From Nonomuraea fuscirosea (GTDB lineage Bacteria; Actinomycetota; Actinomycetes; Streptosporangiales; Streptosporangiaceae): a stretch of 64,000 nt of DNA. How positions within the stretch are numbered: position 1 is the first letter of the stretch; each line of letters starts with the position of its first letter. The notes beneath the pieces are model-generated. The model saw only the letters and a program-made list of their open reading frames with translations. It was not told the origin of the DNA and made no database searches. A program made the position numbers and the translations under genes. Positions 50,259 through 58,961 of the stretch are shown here, in pieces. The DNA lies in NCBI RefSeq assembly GCF_003001935.1, contig NZ_PVNG01000001.1, positions 434,001 to 498,000 of the forward strand. The letters are read 5' to 3'.

Positions 50259-51398
50259 CTACAATGTAAGGGCGGCCTCCAGGAGCAGCGCCCCCGCCCC
50301 CCGCAACGCGGCGTCCCGGCCGGCCCGCGCCGGCGCGATCTCCAGATCCCTGGTCGCCAGCGGCAGGCAGCGCTCCCAGACCGCCGCCCTGATCGAGGTC
50401 AGCAGCGGCTCGGCCGCCGACAGGCTGCCCCCGACCGCCACCACGTCCGGATTGAAGAAGTTCACCAGCACCGTCAGCACCTCGCCGATGCGCCGGCCCG
50501 CGTGGCGCACCAGGCTGGTGGCCTCGGGGACGGCGTCGTTGACCAGCGTGACGATGTCGGCCGGGCGGGTCACCGTGACGCCGGCCTCGGCGAGCGCGGT
50601 CATCAGCGCGGCCCCGCTCGCGTACGCCTCCAGGCAGTCGGGGTGGCCGCAGGCGCACACGGTCGAGGAGTCGGAGCGGACGCGGACGTGGCTGATGTCG
50701 CCGGCCGCGCCCCGGCCCCGGTGCAGGCGGCCGCCCGCGATGACGCCGCAGCCGATGCCGGTGCCGGCCTTGACGACCATGAGGTTCTCGGTGCCCGGCC
50801 ACCATCTGGCCTCGCCGGCGGCCATCAGGTTGGCGTCGTTCTCGACCAGGACGGGCAGGTCGTAGCGGGTGGCGAGGTGCTCGGCGACGGGGAAGTCGTT
50901 CCAGCCGGGCATGCGCGACGGCGTGACGACGCGCAGGGTGACGGGGTCGACGGGGCCGGGGACGCCGGTGCCGACGCCGCGCAGGGGGACGCCGGGGGGC
51001 ACGTGCTCGGTCAGGAGCTCGTCGAAGGCGTCGGCGATGCGGTCGAGGGTGCGGCGGGGGCCGTCGGTGATGTCGCAGGAGCGTTCCTCGACGACGAGGG
51101 GTTCGCCGCTGAGGTCGAGCAGGCCGAGCCGGACGTGGTGCGCGCCGAGGTCGGCCACGGCGAGCACGCCCGCGCCGGGTGACAGGCGCAGGCGGCGGGG
51201 GCGGCGGCCGCCGCGTGAGGTGCCGGCGCCCTCTTCGGCGAGCAGGCCGGCGTCGATGAGCTCCTCGACGCGGAGTGAGACGCTGGATGCGGCCAGGCCG
51301 GATAAGCGGGACAGCTCGGCGCGTGACTCGGCCCTGCCGGTGGCGACGAGGCGCAGCAGGTCGCCCTGTGGCCCTTGCACGGGCAGCCGCTGGTTCAT
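50259..51398 (-). CDS. ROK family transcriptional regulator (NagC/XylR type)
   Basis: A 379-residue ROK repressor. The N-terminal winged HTH (about 15-60: AELSRLSGLAASSVSLRVEELIDAG, in part) is followed by the sugar-kinase-like fold with the phosphate motif DLGAHHVRLGLLDL (about 83), GTGVPGPVD, VENDANLMA, GTGIGCGVI and the zinc site CACGHPDCLEAYASG, where the usual G before the last Cys is Asp. The kinase catalytic Asp is present in the NDA motif, so both sugar binding and phosphorylation are possible. It is divergent from the amino-acid ABC operon and may regulate it or a distant sugar locus. Confidence 0.92.
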   Translation of the reverse strand: MNQRLPVQGPQGDLLRLVATGRAESRAELSRLSGLAASSVSLRVEELIDAGLLAEEGAGTSRGGRRPRRLRLSPGAGVLAVADLGAHHVRLGLLDLSGEPLVVEERSCDITDGPRRTLDRIADAFDELLTEHVPPGVPLRGVGTGVPGPVDPVTLRVVTPSRMPGWNDFPVAEHLATRYDLPVLVENDANLMAAGEARWWPGTENLMVVKAGTGIGCGVIAGGRLHRGRGAAGDISHVRVRSDSSTVCACGHPDCLEAYASGAALMTALAEAGVTVTRPADIVTLVNDAVPEATSLVRHAGRRIGEVLTVLVNFFNPDVVAVGGSLSAAEPLLTSIRAAVWERCLPLATRDLEIAPARAGRDAALRGAGALLLEAALTL

Positions 51399-51438
51399 GT
51401 GAGATACCTACCATGTCAAGACTTACGCCGACAATGTA

Positions 51439-51468
51439 TTGACTTGCTCCGAAATATCCCACTACGGT
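51439..51468 (+). promoter_or_regulatory. Promoter of the amino-acid ABC operon
   Basis: TTGACT (51439-51444) is followed after 18 bp by TACGGT (51463-51468), 37 bp before the start codon. The adjacent TGTCAAGACTTACGCCGACA (51414-51433) may be the ROK operator region. Confidence 0.55.
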
Positions 51469-51505
51469 CCGGCTTATCTTCGAAATCGAAGGAAGTGAGC
51501 TGTTC

Positions 51506-52411
51506 ATGAAGAGGTTCGTCGCCGTCGCCGTCGCCTCGCTGTTAGCCCTGGCGGCCTGCGGTGAGTCGAGCAGCCCTGCCGTGCCGGGGGCGTCGCCGCA
51601 GCAGAGCGAGGCGCTGGCCAAGGCACCCGTCGCGGACGCTGCCGAGATCCTGCCCGGTTCGACCATGGAGAAGATCAGGCAGCGCGGGGAGCTCATCGTG
51701 GGCGGCTCGCTGGACGCGCCGCTGCTCTCGCAGCAGAACCCCGTCTCGGGTGAGGTCGAGGGGTTCGACGCGGAGATGGGCAAGGCGCTGGCCACGTACA
51801 TCCTGGGCGAGCCCAAGGTGAAGATCGTCAACTCGGCGTCGGAGACCCGGGAGGCGCTGCTCGCCAACGGCACCGTGGACGTCGTCTTCCAGACGTACAC
51901 GATCACCGAGGAGCGGGCGAAGCAGGTGGCGTTCGCGGGCCCGTACTACACCTCGGGCCTGACGATCGCGGTGAAGAAGGGCACGACGGGCATCGCCAAG
52001 CCGGAGGACCTGAACGGCAAGAAGGTCCTGGCGGGCGCGAACACCCCGGCGATCCCGGCGATCAAGAAGCTGGCGCCGCAGGCGGAGATCCTCACGTTCG
52101 GCAGCGACCCCGAGTGCATCCAGGCGCTCAAGCAGGACCGGGGCGTGGCGTACGTGCAGGACGAGACGATCCTCATCGCGGACGCGAAGAAGGACCCGTC
52201 GATCGAGATCGTGACGAAGCCGTTCACCGAGGACCCCTACGGGATCGGCCTCAAGCACGGCGACGATCAGTTCAAGAAGTTCGTCAACGACTGGCTGAAG
52301 AAGATCCAGGACGCGGGCGTCTGGCAGGGGATCTGGAAGAACTCCATCGGCACCGTGGTGACCGGTGAGGCTCCCCAGCCGCCGGGGATCGGCTCCGTGC
52401 CGGGGTCCTGA
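51506..52411 (+). CDS. Amino-acid ABC importer, substrate-binding lipoprotein
   Basis: A 301-residue precursor with a lipoprotein signal peptide (KRFVAVAVASLLALAAC, lipobox LAAC, Cys18) and the SBP_bac_3 fold typical of polar amino-acid (GluB/GlnH-like) binding proteins: RGELIVGGSLDAP, FDAEMGKALATYI, DVVFQTYTITEERAKQVAF (in part), PYYTSGLTIAV, and the C-terminal EDPYGIGL. Coordination residues suggest glutamate or glutamine but do not prove it. ATG is preceded by GAAGGAAG. First gene of a three-gene operon with the two permeases; no ATPase gene follows. Confidence 0.93.
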   Translation: MKRFVAVAVASLLALAACGESSSPAVPGASPQQSEALAKAPVADAAEILPGSTMEKIRQRGELIVGGSLDAPLLSQQNPVSGEVEGFDAEMGKALATYILGEPKVKIVNSASETREALLANGTVDVVFQTYTITEERAKQVAFAGPYYTSGLTIAVKKGTTGIAKPEDLNGKKVLAGANTPAIPAIKKLAPQAEILTFGSDPECIQALKQDRGVAYVQDETILIADAKKDPSIEIVTKPFTEDPYGIGLKHGDDQFKKFVNDWLKKIQDAGVWQGIWKNSIGTVVTGEAPQPPGIGSVPGS

Positions 52412-53055
52412 TGCCGGTCCTCTTCGAGCACCTGCCCGAGCTGTGGCAGGGGCTGATCGTGACGGTCCAGCTCACCGCCGCGTCGTTCGCCGGCGCGGCG
52501 GTGCTGGGCGTGCTGGTGTGCGCCCTGCGGGTGAGCCCGGTGGGGGTGCTGCGCGCGATCGGCACGGCGTACGTGGAGACGTTCCAGAACCTGCCGCTGC
52601 TGGTGCTGCTGGTCCTGGCCTTCTTCGGGCTGCCGGAGATCGGGTTGCAGGCGCCGCCGCTGGCGACGGCGATCATCGTCATCGCCGTGTACGAGGCCGC
52701 CTACATCGCCGAGGCGCTGCGCTCGGGCGTGAACTCGGTGTCGAAGGGGCAGGGTGAGGCGGCCAGGGCGATCGGGCTGACGTTCGGCCAGTCGCTGCGG
52801 CACGTCATCCTGCCCCAGGCGCTGCGGACGGTCGTGCAGCCGCTGGGCAACATCTTCATCGCGACCGCGATGAACACGGCGCTGGCGGCGGCGGTCGGGG
52901 TGGTGGACCTGACGGCGGCGGCGCACCGGGTGAACCTGGTGGAGGCGCAGCCCATCCCGATCTTCGTGGGCGCGGGCGTGGCCTACGCCCTGATCGCGTC
53001 GGTGGCCGGGTTCGTCACGGGCCGGCTGGAGCGCAGGCTGGTGATCCTGCGATGA
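52411..53055 (+). CDS. Amino-acid ABC importer permease (GluC-like)
   Basis: A 214-residue permease with about five membrane segments. Its start codon shares the last A of the binding-protein stop (TGATG). The EAA motif that contacts the ATPase is present as EALRSGVNSVSKGQGEAARAIGL (about 105-128). Together with the next permease it forms the heterodimeric channel for the captured amino acid. Confidence 0.93.
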   Translation: MPVLFEHLPELWQGLIVTVQLTAASFAGAAVLGVLVCALRVSPVGVLRAIGTAYVETFQNLPLLVLLVLAFFGLPEIGLQAPPLATAIIVIAVYEAAYIAEALRSGVNSVSKGQGEAARAIGLTFGQSLRHVILPQALRTVVQPLGNIFIATAMNTALAAAVGVVDLTAAAHRVNLVEAQPIPIFVGAGVAYALIASVAGFVTGRLERRLVILR

Positions 53056-53885
53056 GCACCGCGCTGTTCGACGAGCCGGGGCCGAAGGCCCGCCGGCGGA
53101 TCAAGGTGGCGACCGTCGCGGGCGCGCTGGCGGCGGTGGCGCTCGTGGCGCTGGCCGTGCGGCAGTTCGCCGCGAACGGGCAGCTGGACGCGACGCGCTG
53201 GCAGCCGTACGCGACCTGGCCGATGTGGCGCTACCTGCTGGACGGGCTGTGGTCGACGTTCCTCGCGGCGGTCGTCTCGGCGGCGCTGGCCATGGCGCTC
53301 GGCCTGGTCCTGGCGCTGGGGCGGCTGTCGCACCGGTCGTGGGTGCGCGCTCCCGCCGCCGCCTACGTCGAGGTGGTCCGGGTGATCCCGGCGCTGCTGC
53401 TGGTGTACGTGGTCCTGTTCGCGCTGCCCCGGTACGGGCTGGACCTGCTGCTGTTCTGGAAGCTGACCGTGCCGCTGACGGTGTCGAACGCGGCCGCGTA
53501 CGCGGAGATCTTCCGCGCCGGCATCGTGTCGATCGAGCGCGGGCAGACCGAGGCGGGCCTGGCCGTCGGCTTGACCAGGTTCCAGGCGATGCGCCTGGTC
53601 GTGCTGCCGCAGGCGGCCCGGCGGGTGCTGCCGTCGATCGTCAGCCAGTCGGTGGGGCTGCTGAAGGACACCTCGCTCGGCTTCGTGGTCAGCTACGGGG
53701 AGCTGCTCTACAGCGGCAAGGTCCTGGCCGCCTATAACGGCCTGCTCATCCAGACGTACCTGGTCGTCGCGCTGATCTATCTGGTGGTCAACGCGTCGCT
53801 GTCGAAGCTGGCTCGCACGCTGGAGGCCCGCCAGCCCTCGGGTGGCCTCAGCCCTTGGCGGATGAGCCGCCGCAGCCTTCCGTGA
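53052..53885 (+). CDS. Amino-acid ABC importer permease (GluD-like)
   Basis: A 277-residue permease overlapping the previous one by ATGA. A 30-residue cytoplasmic lead (SDEPGPKARRRIKV-like) is followed by about five to six membrane segments, with the EAA loop EIFRAGIVSIERGQTEAGLAVGL at about 155-177 (ATPase contact). The C-terminal extension ends SPWRMSRRSLP. Its last 38 bp overlap the convergent LCP gene. Because no gluA-type ATPase is adjacent, the operon is incomplete and must borrow one. Confidence 0.92.
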   Translation: MSTALFDEPGPKARRRIKVATVAGALAAVALVALAVRQFAANGQLDATRWQPYATWPMWRYLLDGLWSTFLAAVVSAALAMALGLVLALGRLSHRSWVRAPAAAYVEVVRVIPALLLVYVVLFALPRYGLDLLLFWKLTVPLTVSNAAAYAEIFRAGIVSIERGQTEAGLAVGLTRFQAMRLVVLPQAARRVLPSIVSQSVGLLKDTSLGFVVSYGELLYSGKVLAAYNGLLIQTYLVVALIYLVVNASLSKLARTLEARQPSGGLSPWRMSRRSLP

Positions 53886-55323
53886 GGCCCTGCGCCGGGT
53901 CCTGGCCGTCCTTGGCCTGCGGCTTCTTCGGGGTCTTCCCGGGGCTCGGCGTGGAGGTGGGCGTGGCTGCGGGAGAGGCCGACGCCGCCACGGGCGCCTG
54001 TGCGCGGCTGGACGCGCGCAGCGCCTTCTCCGCGATGTCGCGGATCTTGTCCCAGTCGGGGTAGCCGGTGTTGATCAGCGGCGGTACGAACTGCACGCTC
54101 GACACCTCGGCGTCCTTGACCTTCAGCGCCAGCGGCACCAGGTGCCGCAGCATCGGCCGCGGGATGTCGGTCCTGATCAGCTCCTTGGTGGCCAGCGCGA
54201 TCTGGTTGAACCTGGTCAGCACCGTGGCCGGGTCGGCCTGGTCGAGGAGGGCGCCGAGCACGCACCGCTGGCGGCGCATGCGGGTGTAGTCGTCGGAGTT
54301 GGTGCGCGAGCGGGCGTACCACATGGCGTCGGCGCCCTTGAGCCTGCGGGTGCCGGCCTTGACCAGGCCCTCGTTGTACTTGCCGAAGACGACGTCCTGC
54401 TCGACGCTGATCCGCACGCCGCCGATGGCGTCGATGAGGCGGGCGAAGCCCCACATGTTGACCAGGGCGTACCAGTCGACCTCGATCCCGAGGGTGTAGC
54501 CGATGGTGTCCATCAGCACCTTCGGGCCCTGGTGCTGCTTGCCGCCGAAGATCTCGGGGTGGGCGTCGGCGTACTCCCAGACGCTGTTGAGCAGGTCGCT
54601 GCTGCCGCCGTTGGCGTCCTTGGGCAGGTCGAAGCCGCCGGGGAAGCGGCGGGCCATCGGCGTGTCCGGGCGGAAGCGGACGTCCTCCAGGTTGCGCGGC
54701 AGGCTGAACAGCACGGTGTTGCCGGTCTTCACGTCGACGCTGGCCAGGTTCATGCTGTCGGTGCGCACGCCGGTCCTGTTGTCGTCGGCGTCGCCGCCGA
54801 GGAGCAGGATGTTGACGCGCTCCCGGCCGGCCCAGGGGTCCTCGGGCTCGGGCTCCGGCGGGGGCGGCTCGCCCTCGTTCTCGGGGGCGGTGAAGATCCG
54901 GTCGAGGGTCTGGCGCGAGGTGCCGGCGGACTGGGCGGCGTACCCGAACGGCACCACCACCGCGATGGCGAGCAGGCCCGCCACCGTGCCGGTGAGGGCC
55001 TGTCCCGACTGCGCCAGCCGGCCGGGCCGCAGCACCACGAACGAGTGGACGATCAGCGCGAACCAGGCCAGGCCCAGCACGATCCCGCCGGCCATGATGG
55101 CGGTGAGCCAGGAGTCCTGCGTCGCCGAGCCGGCCAGGGTGCCGAGGTCGTTGGACAGGACGAAGGCGAGCAGCGCCAGCAGCAGGGCGGCGTAGCAGGA
55201 CAGGAGCACGAGGCCGGTCCTGCGCCATCCGGTGCGCAAGTGGGCGGACCCGGGGGCGAGTGCCGAGAGCACCAGCCACCCGAGGACCGCTCCGGCGCTC
55301 TTCGGTTCGTCAGCCTGCCGCAC
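53848..55323 (-). CDS. LytR-CpsA-Psr (LCP) wall-glycopolymer transferase
   Basis: A 491-residue membrane protein if it begins at GTG 55323 (residues RQADEPKSAGAVLGWLV, just before the first membrane segment); GTG 55386 would add 21 residues. Three or four N-terminal segments are followed by an acidic Pro-rich linker (PPPPEPEPEDPW) and the LCP domain (about 175-370): NILLLGGDADDNRTGVRTDS, VLFSLPRNLED and WYARSRTNSDDYTRMRRQR, which holds the conserved Asp/Arg set. The tail is Thr/Pro/Lys-rich and disordered. LCP enzymes attach anionic glycopolymers or arabinogalactan to peptidoglycan on the outer membrane face. It overlaps the convergent permease gene by 38 bp. Confidence 0.93.
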   Translation of the reverse strand: MRQADEPKSAGAVLGWLVLSALAPGSAHLRTGWRRTGLVLLSCYAALLLALLAFVLSNDLGTLAGSATQDSWLTAIMAGGIVLGLAWFALIVHSFVVLRPGRLAQSGQALTGTVAGLLAIAVVVPFGYAAQSAGTSRQTLDRIFTAPENEGEPPPPEPEPEDPWAGRERVNILLLGGDADDNRTGVRTDSMNLASVDVKTGNTVLFSLPRNLEDVRFRPDTPMARRFPGGFDLPKDANGGSSDLLNSVWEYADAHPEIFGGKQHQGPKVLMDTIGYTLGIEVDWYALVNMWGFARLIDAIGGVRISVEQDVVFGKYNEGLVKAGTRRLKGADAMWYARSRTNSDDYTRMRRQRCVLGALLDQADPATVLTRFNQIALATKELIRTDIPRPMLRHLVPLALKVKDAEVSSVQFVPPLINTGYPDWDKIRDIAEKALRASSRAQAPVAASASPAATPTSTPSPGKTPKKPQAKDGQDPAQGLTEGCGGSSAKG

Positions 55324-55493
55324 GCCTTCCCCGTTTCCCCGCGAATTCCACCATAAGCGCAAAGTCCGCAACCTGCGGTGAACCACGCGGTCGCGGTCAC
55401 CTCAGGCTCCCGTAGCGGCGGCAGCCTACCGATCGGATACGAAATATCTGTCTATCGAAGGGTGAACATCAGTAACCGAATAAGATTCGGGGC

Positions 55494-56438
55494 ATGGCCT
55501 TCTCTGAGATCGCGTACGAAGTGACCGATCACGTCGCCACCGTCACATTGAAGCGTCCTGAACGGCTGAACGCCTTCACCTTTACGATGCGCGGAGAGTT
55601 GATCGAGGCTTTCGACCGGGCCGACGCCGACGACGACGTCCGCGCGGTGGTGGTCACCGGGGCCGGACGGGCCTTCTGCGCCGGGGCCGACCTCGGTGGC
55701 GGCGGAGGCACGTTCGCCCGCAGGGACCAGACCTCGGAGGGCAAGACCACAGAGGGCAAGACCACAGAGGGCGAGACCTCGGACGGCGAGACCTCGGACG
55801 GCGAGACCTCGGACGGCGAGACCGTCGATGGCGTGCCGCGCGACGGCGGCGGCACGGTCGCGCTGCGGATCGCCCGCTCGCTCAAGCCCGTCATCGGCGC
55901 GATCAACGGCCCCGCCGTGGGCGTGGGCGTGACGATGACGCTGCCCATGGACGTCCGGCTCGCCTCGGAGACGGCCCGGTTCGGGTTCGTGTTCGCCCGG
56001 CGCGGCATCGTCACCGAGGCCGCCTCCAGCTGGTTCCTGCCCAGGATCGTCGGCATCGCCCAGGCCATGGAGTGGGCCGCGACCGGCCGCGTCTTCCCCG
56101 CCGCCGAGGCGCTCGAAGGGCGGCTGGTCTCGCGCGTGTATCCGGCGGACGAGCTGCTGCCTGCGGCGTACGCGCTGGCCCGCGAGATCGCCGACAACAC
56201 CTCGGCCGTCTCCGTCGCCGCCGTCCGCCGGCTGATGTGGTCGGGCCTGTCGGCCGCCTCACCCTGGGAGGCGCACGCGGCCGACTCGCGCCTCATGGCC
56301 GAGCTCGGCGGCGCGCCCGACTCGGTGGAGGGCGTGACGGCGTTCCTGGAGAAGAGGCCGGCCGCCTTCCCGATGAAGGTCAGCCAGGACCTGCCGCCCG
56401 GTGTGCCCTCATGGCCCGACGATCCCTATCGTGTCTAG
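55494..56438 (+). CDS. Enoyl-CoA hydratase/isomerase with repeat-expanded loop
   Basis: A 314-residue crotonase-fold enzyme. The N-terminal strand ATVTLKRPERLNAFT and GAGRAFCAGADLGG (first half of the oxyanion hole) are standard, followed by a 35-residue hydrophilic insertion of EGKTT/DGETS repeats (residues about 80-115) and then LKPVIGAINGPAVGVGVTMTL and RRGIVTEAASSWFLPR, which carries one catalytic Glu. Without the insertion the length would be normal. The insertion is at the loop over the active-site mouth. No ribosome site; TAAGAT at 55481-55486 is 7 nt before ATG. It probably hydrates enoyl-CoA; the chain length is not known. Confidence 0.9.
   Translation: MAFSEIAYEVTDHVATVTLKRPERLNAFTFTMRGELIEAFDRADADDDVRAVVVTGAGRAFCAGADLGGGGGTFARRDQTSEGKTTEGKTTEGETSDGETSDGETSDGETVDGVPRDGGGTVALRIARSLKPVIGAINGPAVGVGVTMTLPMDVRLASETARFGFVFARRGIVTEAASSWFLPRIVGIAQAMEWAATGRVFPAAEALEGRLVSRVYPADELLPAAYALAREIADNTSAVSVAAVRRLMWSGLSAASPWEAHAADSRLMAELGGAPDSVEGVTAFLEKRPAAFPMKVSQDLPPGVPSWPDDPYRV
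55731..55820 (+). repeat. Six 15-bp in-frame tandem repeats in the enoyl-CoA hydratase gene
   Basis: Units such as ACCTCGGACGGCGAG (three identical copies at 55776, 55791, 55806) and ACCACAGAGGGCAAG run from 55731 to 55820 with a partial seventh, encoding EGKTT and DGETS pentapeptides. Confidence 0.93.
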
Positions 56439-56439
56439 C

Positions 56440-57390
56440 ATGTACGAGATCACCGTGCTGCCCATGCCCGACGACTTCGAGGGCGAGGTCGTGGCGACGC
56501 TGGTGTCCAGGAGAGCCGAGACCCCCTCCCGCCGGGCCGTGCTCTACCTCCATGGGTTCACCGACTACTTCTTCCAGGACCACCTGGCCGAGCACTACGT
56601 CCAGCGCGGCATCGACTTCTACGCGCTCGACCTGCGCAAATACGGCCGGTCACTGCTGCCGCACCAGACCAGGGGCCTGGTCAGGAGCATCACGGAGTAC
56701 TTCCCCGAGATCGACGAGGCGGTCCGCGTCATCCGGCGCGACCACGACGAGCTGACCGTCAACGCCCACTCCACCGGCGGCCTGATCGCGCCCCTGTGGG
56801 CCGACCGGGTTCGCGGCCGGGGCCTGGTGCAGGGGCTGGTGCTCAACAGCCCGTTCTTCGACCTCAACGTGTCCACGCCGCTGCGGCTGGCCGCCGACCT
56901 GCTCAGGACGCCGCTGTCGTACACGCGCAGGGCCCTGCCGCTGGGCTCCAGCACCGTCTACGGGCGCACGCTGCACCGCAGCGAGCAGGGCGAATGGGAC
57001 TACGACCTGGAGCTCAAGCCGCTGGGCGGCTTCTCGGTGCACGCCATGTGGCTGGCCGCGATCCGGCGGGCGCAGCGGCGGCTGCACGCGGGCCTGTCCG
57101 TGGACGTGCCGGTCCTCGTCCTCGCCTCCACCACCGGCCTGCGCGTACGCGACTTCGTCCCGGAGGCGCGCTCGGCCGACATCGTGCTCGACCCCCGCCA
57201 CATCGCCCGCTGGTCCACCGCGATCGGCCCCCATGTGACCTGCGTCCGCATCCCCGACGGCGTGCACGACCTGGTCCTGTCGGCCGAGCCGGCCCGCAAG
57301 CAGGTCTTCTCAGAGCTCGACCGCTGGATGAACACCTACATCCATCAGAGCGAGGTGCGAGCTCACCACGGGAAGGAGAACAGCCCGTAG
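56440..57390 (+). CDS. Alpha/beta hydrolase, S33/lysophospholipase-like
   Basis: A 316-residue hydrolase. Start ATG 56440 is one base after the preceding stop; TATCGT at 56427-56432 is 7 nt upstream and fits a leaderless start. Core motifs: AVLYLHGFTDYFFQ (oxyanion region), nucleophile elbow NAHSTGG (about residue 120), and a C-terminal catalytic His in PDGVHDLVLS. The broad fold and the HGFTDYFFQ motif resemble monoacylglycerol lipase or lysophospholipase-type enzymes. Its last 28 bp overlap the convergent hydrolase gene. Not clearly operonic with the hydratase upstream, since a promoter-like element sits between them. Confidence 0.88.
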   Translation: MYEITVLPMPDDFEGEVVATLVSRRAETPSRRAVLYLHGFTDYFFQDHLAEHYVQRGIDFYALDLRKYGRSLLPHQTRGLVRSITEYFPEIDEAVRVIRRDHDELTVNAHSTGGLIAPLWADRVRGRGLVQGLVLNSPFFDLNVSTPLRLAADLLRTPLSYTRRALPLGSSTVYGRTLHRSEQGEWDYDLELKPLGGFSVHAMWLAAIRRAQRRLHAGLSVDVPVLVLASTTGLRVRDFVPEARSADIVLDPRHIARWSTAIGPHVTCVRIPDGVHDLVLSAEPARKQVFSELDRWMNTYIHQSEVRAHHGKENSP

Positions 57391-58856
57391 TAGGCGGCGG
57401 CCACCAGCAGCAGCCCCGTGCCGCCCAGCACGCCCGCGACCGCCACGTGCTGCCACCGGCCCGGCCGCAGCCCCTCACGCAGCGCCGACACGAACGCCGC
57501 CACCGCCGTGACCTCCTGGATCAGCATCAGCACCGCCAGGAGGCGGACGACCAGCCAGCCCGCCAGCACGGCGGGCCACGCGCCCGCCTGGTTCACCGAG
57601 AACAGCACCAGCAGCGTGATGAACGCCACCACCGAGGCCAGCAGGCCCAGCCCGGTCCACGCCATCCGGCTCAGCCGGCGCCTGATCGGCGGCCACAGCC
57701 TGGCGTTGGCCTCCACCGGGGTCTGGTTGCGGTGGCGCAGCCGGACGAGCATGGCCGCGACCGGGCCCGCCACGTAACCGACGGCGGCCAGGCAGATCGT
57801 CAGCCCGAGCATCGTGCCGCCCGCGTACCACGGGGCCGCCGGCACGTCGCTGGCCTCGAACCGCTGGACCGGCGTCGCGCCCGCCATGTGCACCGCAGGC
57901 CGGGCCGTGCCCGGCAGGCCCTTGATCCAGTTGGCCAGGGTCTCCAGGTAGCCGGCGGTGAAGTCGCCGCCGTTGACCCGCATGGCGTGGTCGCCCTTGG
58001 CCATGAACCTGATCGTGTAGTCGTCGTTGCCGGCCGTGTTGAGCGCCTTGACCAGCGCCTTGGTGGACTCGACGAAGGGGATCGACGGGTCGGTGGTGCC
58101 GTAGAAGGCCAGCACCGGCTGCTTGACCCGGCTCAGCGCGGGCATCGCGTCATAGCGCAGGAAGTCGAACCCGACCCCGCCCATCGCCCTGGTCAGCAGG
58201 TCGCGCGCGCCGATGGGGGCGCGCAGCCGCAGCAGCTGCTCGTTCAAGGCCCAGGCCACCTGGCGCAGCGGCGAGACGTTGGGCGAGGACACCAGCACCA
58301 TGAAGCCCACCGCGCTGCTCTTGGCCGCCGCGATCGGCACCACCCAGCCGCCCTCCGACACACCCCAGATGCCCACCCGGGCCGGATCGACCTCGGGCCG
58401 CGTGCGCAGGTATTCGACCATCCGCAGCGCGTCGTCGGCGAGCAGCCCGAAGTCGCGGTCGCGGAAGTTGTAGCCGATCGTGCGCTTGTCGAACGCGATC
58501 GTCACCACGCCCGCCTTGGCCAGGAACTCCGCCTGCGGCGTGAACTCCTCCCGCGAGCCGTTGCCCGACCCCGAGACGAACACCATCGCCGGATGCCGGC
58601 CCGGGGTGAGCGGCACCCGCAACGTGCCGTCGAGACGCTGGGCCTCCGCCGGCAGCGAGATCGCCTCCCTGCGGATCGGATCGGCGGCCACGACGGGCTT
58701 CAGCTCGTCGGCCGGCTGCGCCGGGATGGACCGGAAGGCCGCGTCCGTCTTGAGCGGTGGCGGGTCGAACGCGGGCGGCAGCACGTATCCGACCGAAGCG
58801 AGGACCACCAGCACCAGGCCGGCGGCCACGCTTAAAGTGCCACGGCCAGTGCGCAT
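57363..58856 (-). CDS. Membrane-anchored alpha/beta hydrolase
   Basis: A 497-residue protein with two parts. An N-terminal anchor (about 8-30) leads to an extracytoplasmic hydrolase domain of the dienelactone/prolyl-peptidase-like group: FVSGSGNGSREEF, GIWGVSEGGWV (nucleophile Ser) and GDHAMRVNGG (His) at about residue 305. From about residue 340 to the end are four more membrane segments with no catalytic motif. ATG 58856 has GGGGAGG just 3 nt upstream. The combination of a secreted hydrolase and a polytopic tail is found in a few actinobacterial lineages; substrate unknown. Overlaps the convergent hydrolase gene by 28 bp. Confidence 0.85.
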   Translation of the reverse strand: MRTGRGTLSVAAGLVLVVLASVGYVLPPAFDPPPLKTDAAFRSIPAQPADELKPVVAADPIRREAISLPAEAQRLDGTLRVPLTPGRHPAMVFVSGSGNGSREEFTPQAEFLAKAGVVTIAFDKRTIGYNFRDRDFGLLADDALRMVEYLRTRPEVDPARVGIWGVSEGGWVVPIAAAKSSAVGFMVLVSSPNVSPLRQVAWALNEQLLRLRAPIGARDLLTRAMGGVGFDFLRYDAMPALSRVKQPVLAFYGTTDPSIPFVESTKALVKALNTAGNDDYTIRFMAKGDHAMRVNGGDFTAGYLETLANWIKGLPGTARPAVHMAGATPVQRFEASDVPAAPWYAGGTMLGLTICLAAVGYVAGPVAAMLVRLRHRNQTPVEANARLWPPIRRRLSRMAWTGLGLLASVVAFITLLVLFSVNQAGAWPAVLAGWLVVRLLAVLMLIQEVTAVAAFVSALREGLRPGRWQHVAVAGVLGGTGLLLVAAAYYGLFSFPW

Positions 58857-58961
58857 CGGCCTCCCCAAAGGCGTTGTTTTCCGCTGATCTTTCAGACTAC
58901 TCCTGGCGTGTGGGACAGGAGAGACCGCATTTGTCGGTGAGAACTGTTAGCTTCCTGCGAC

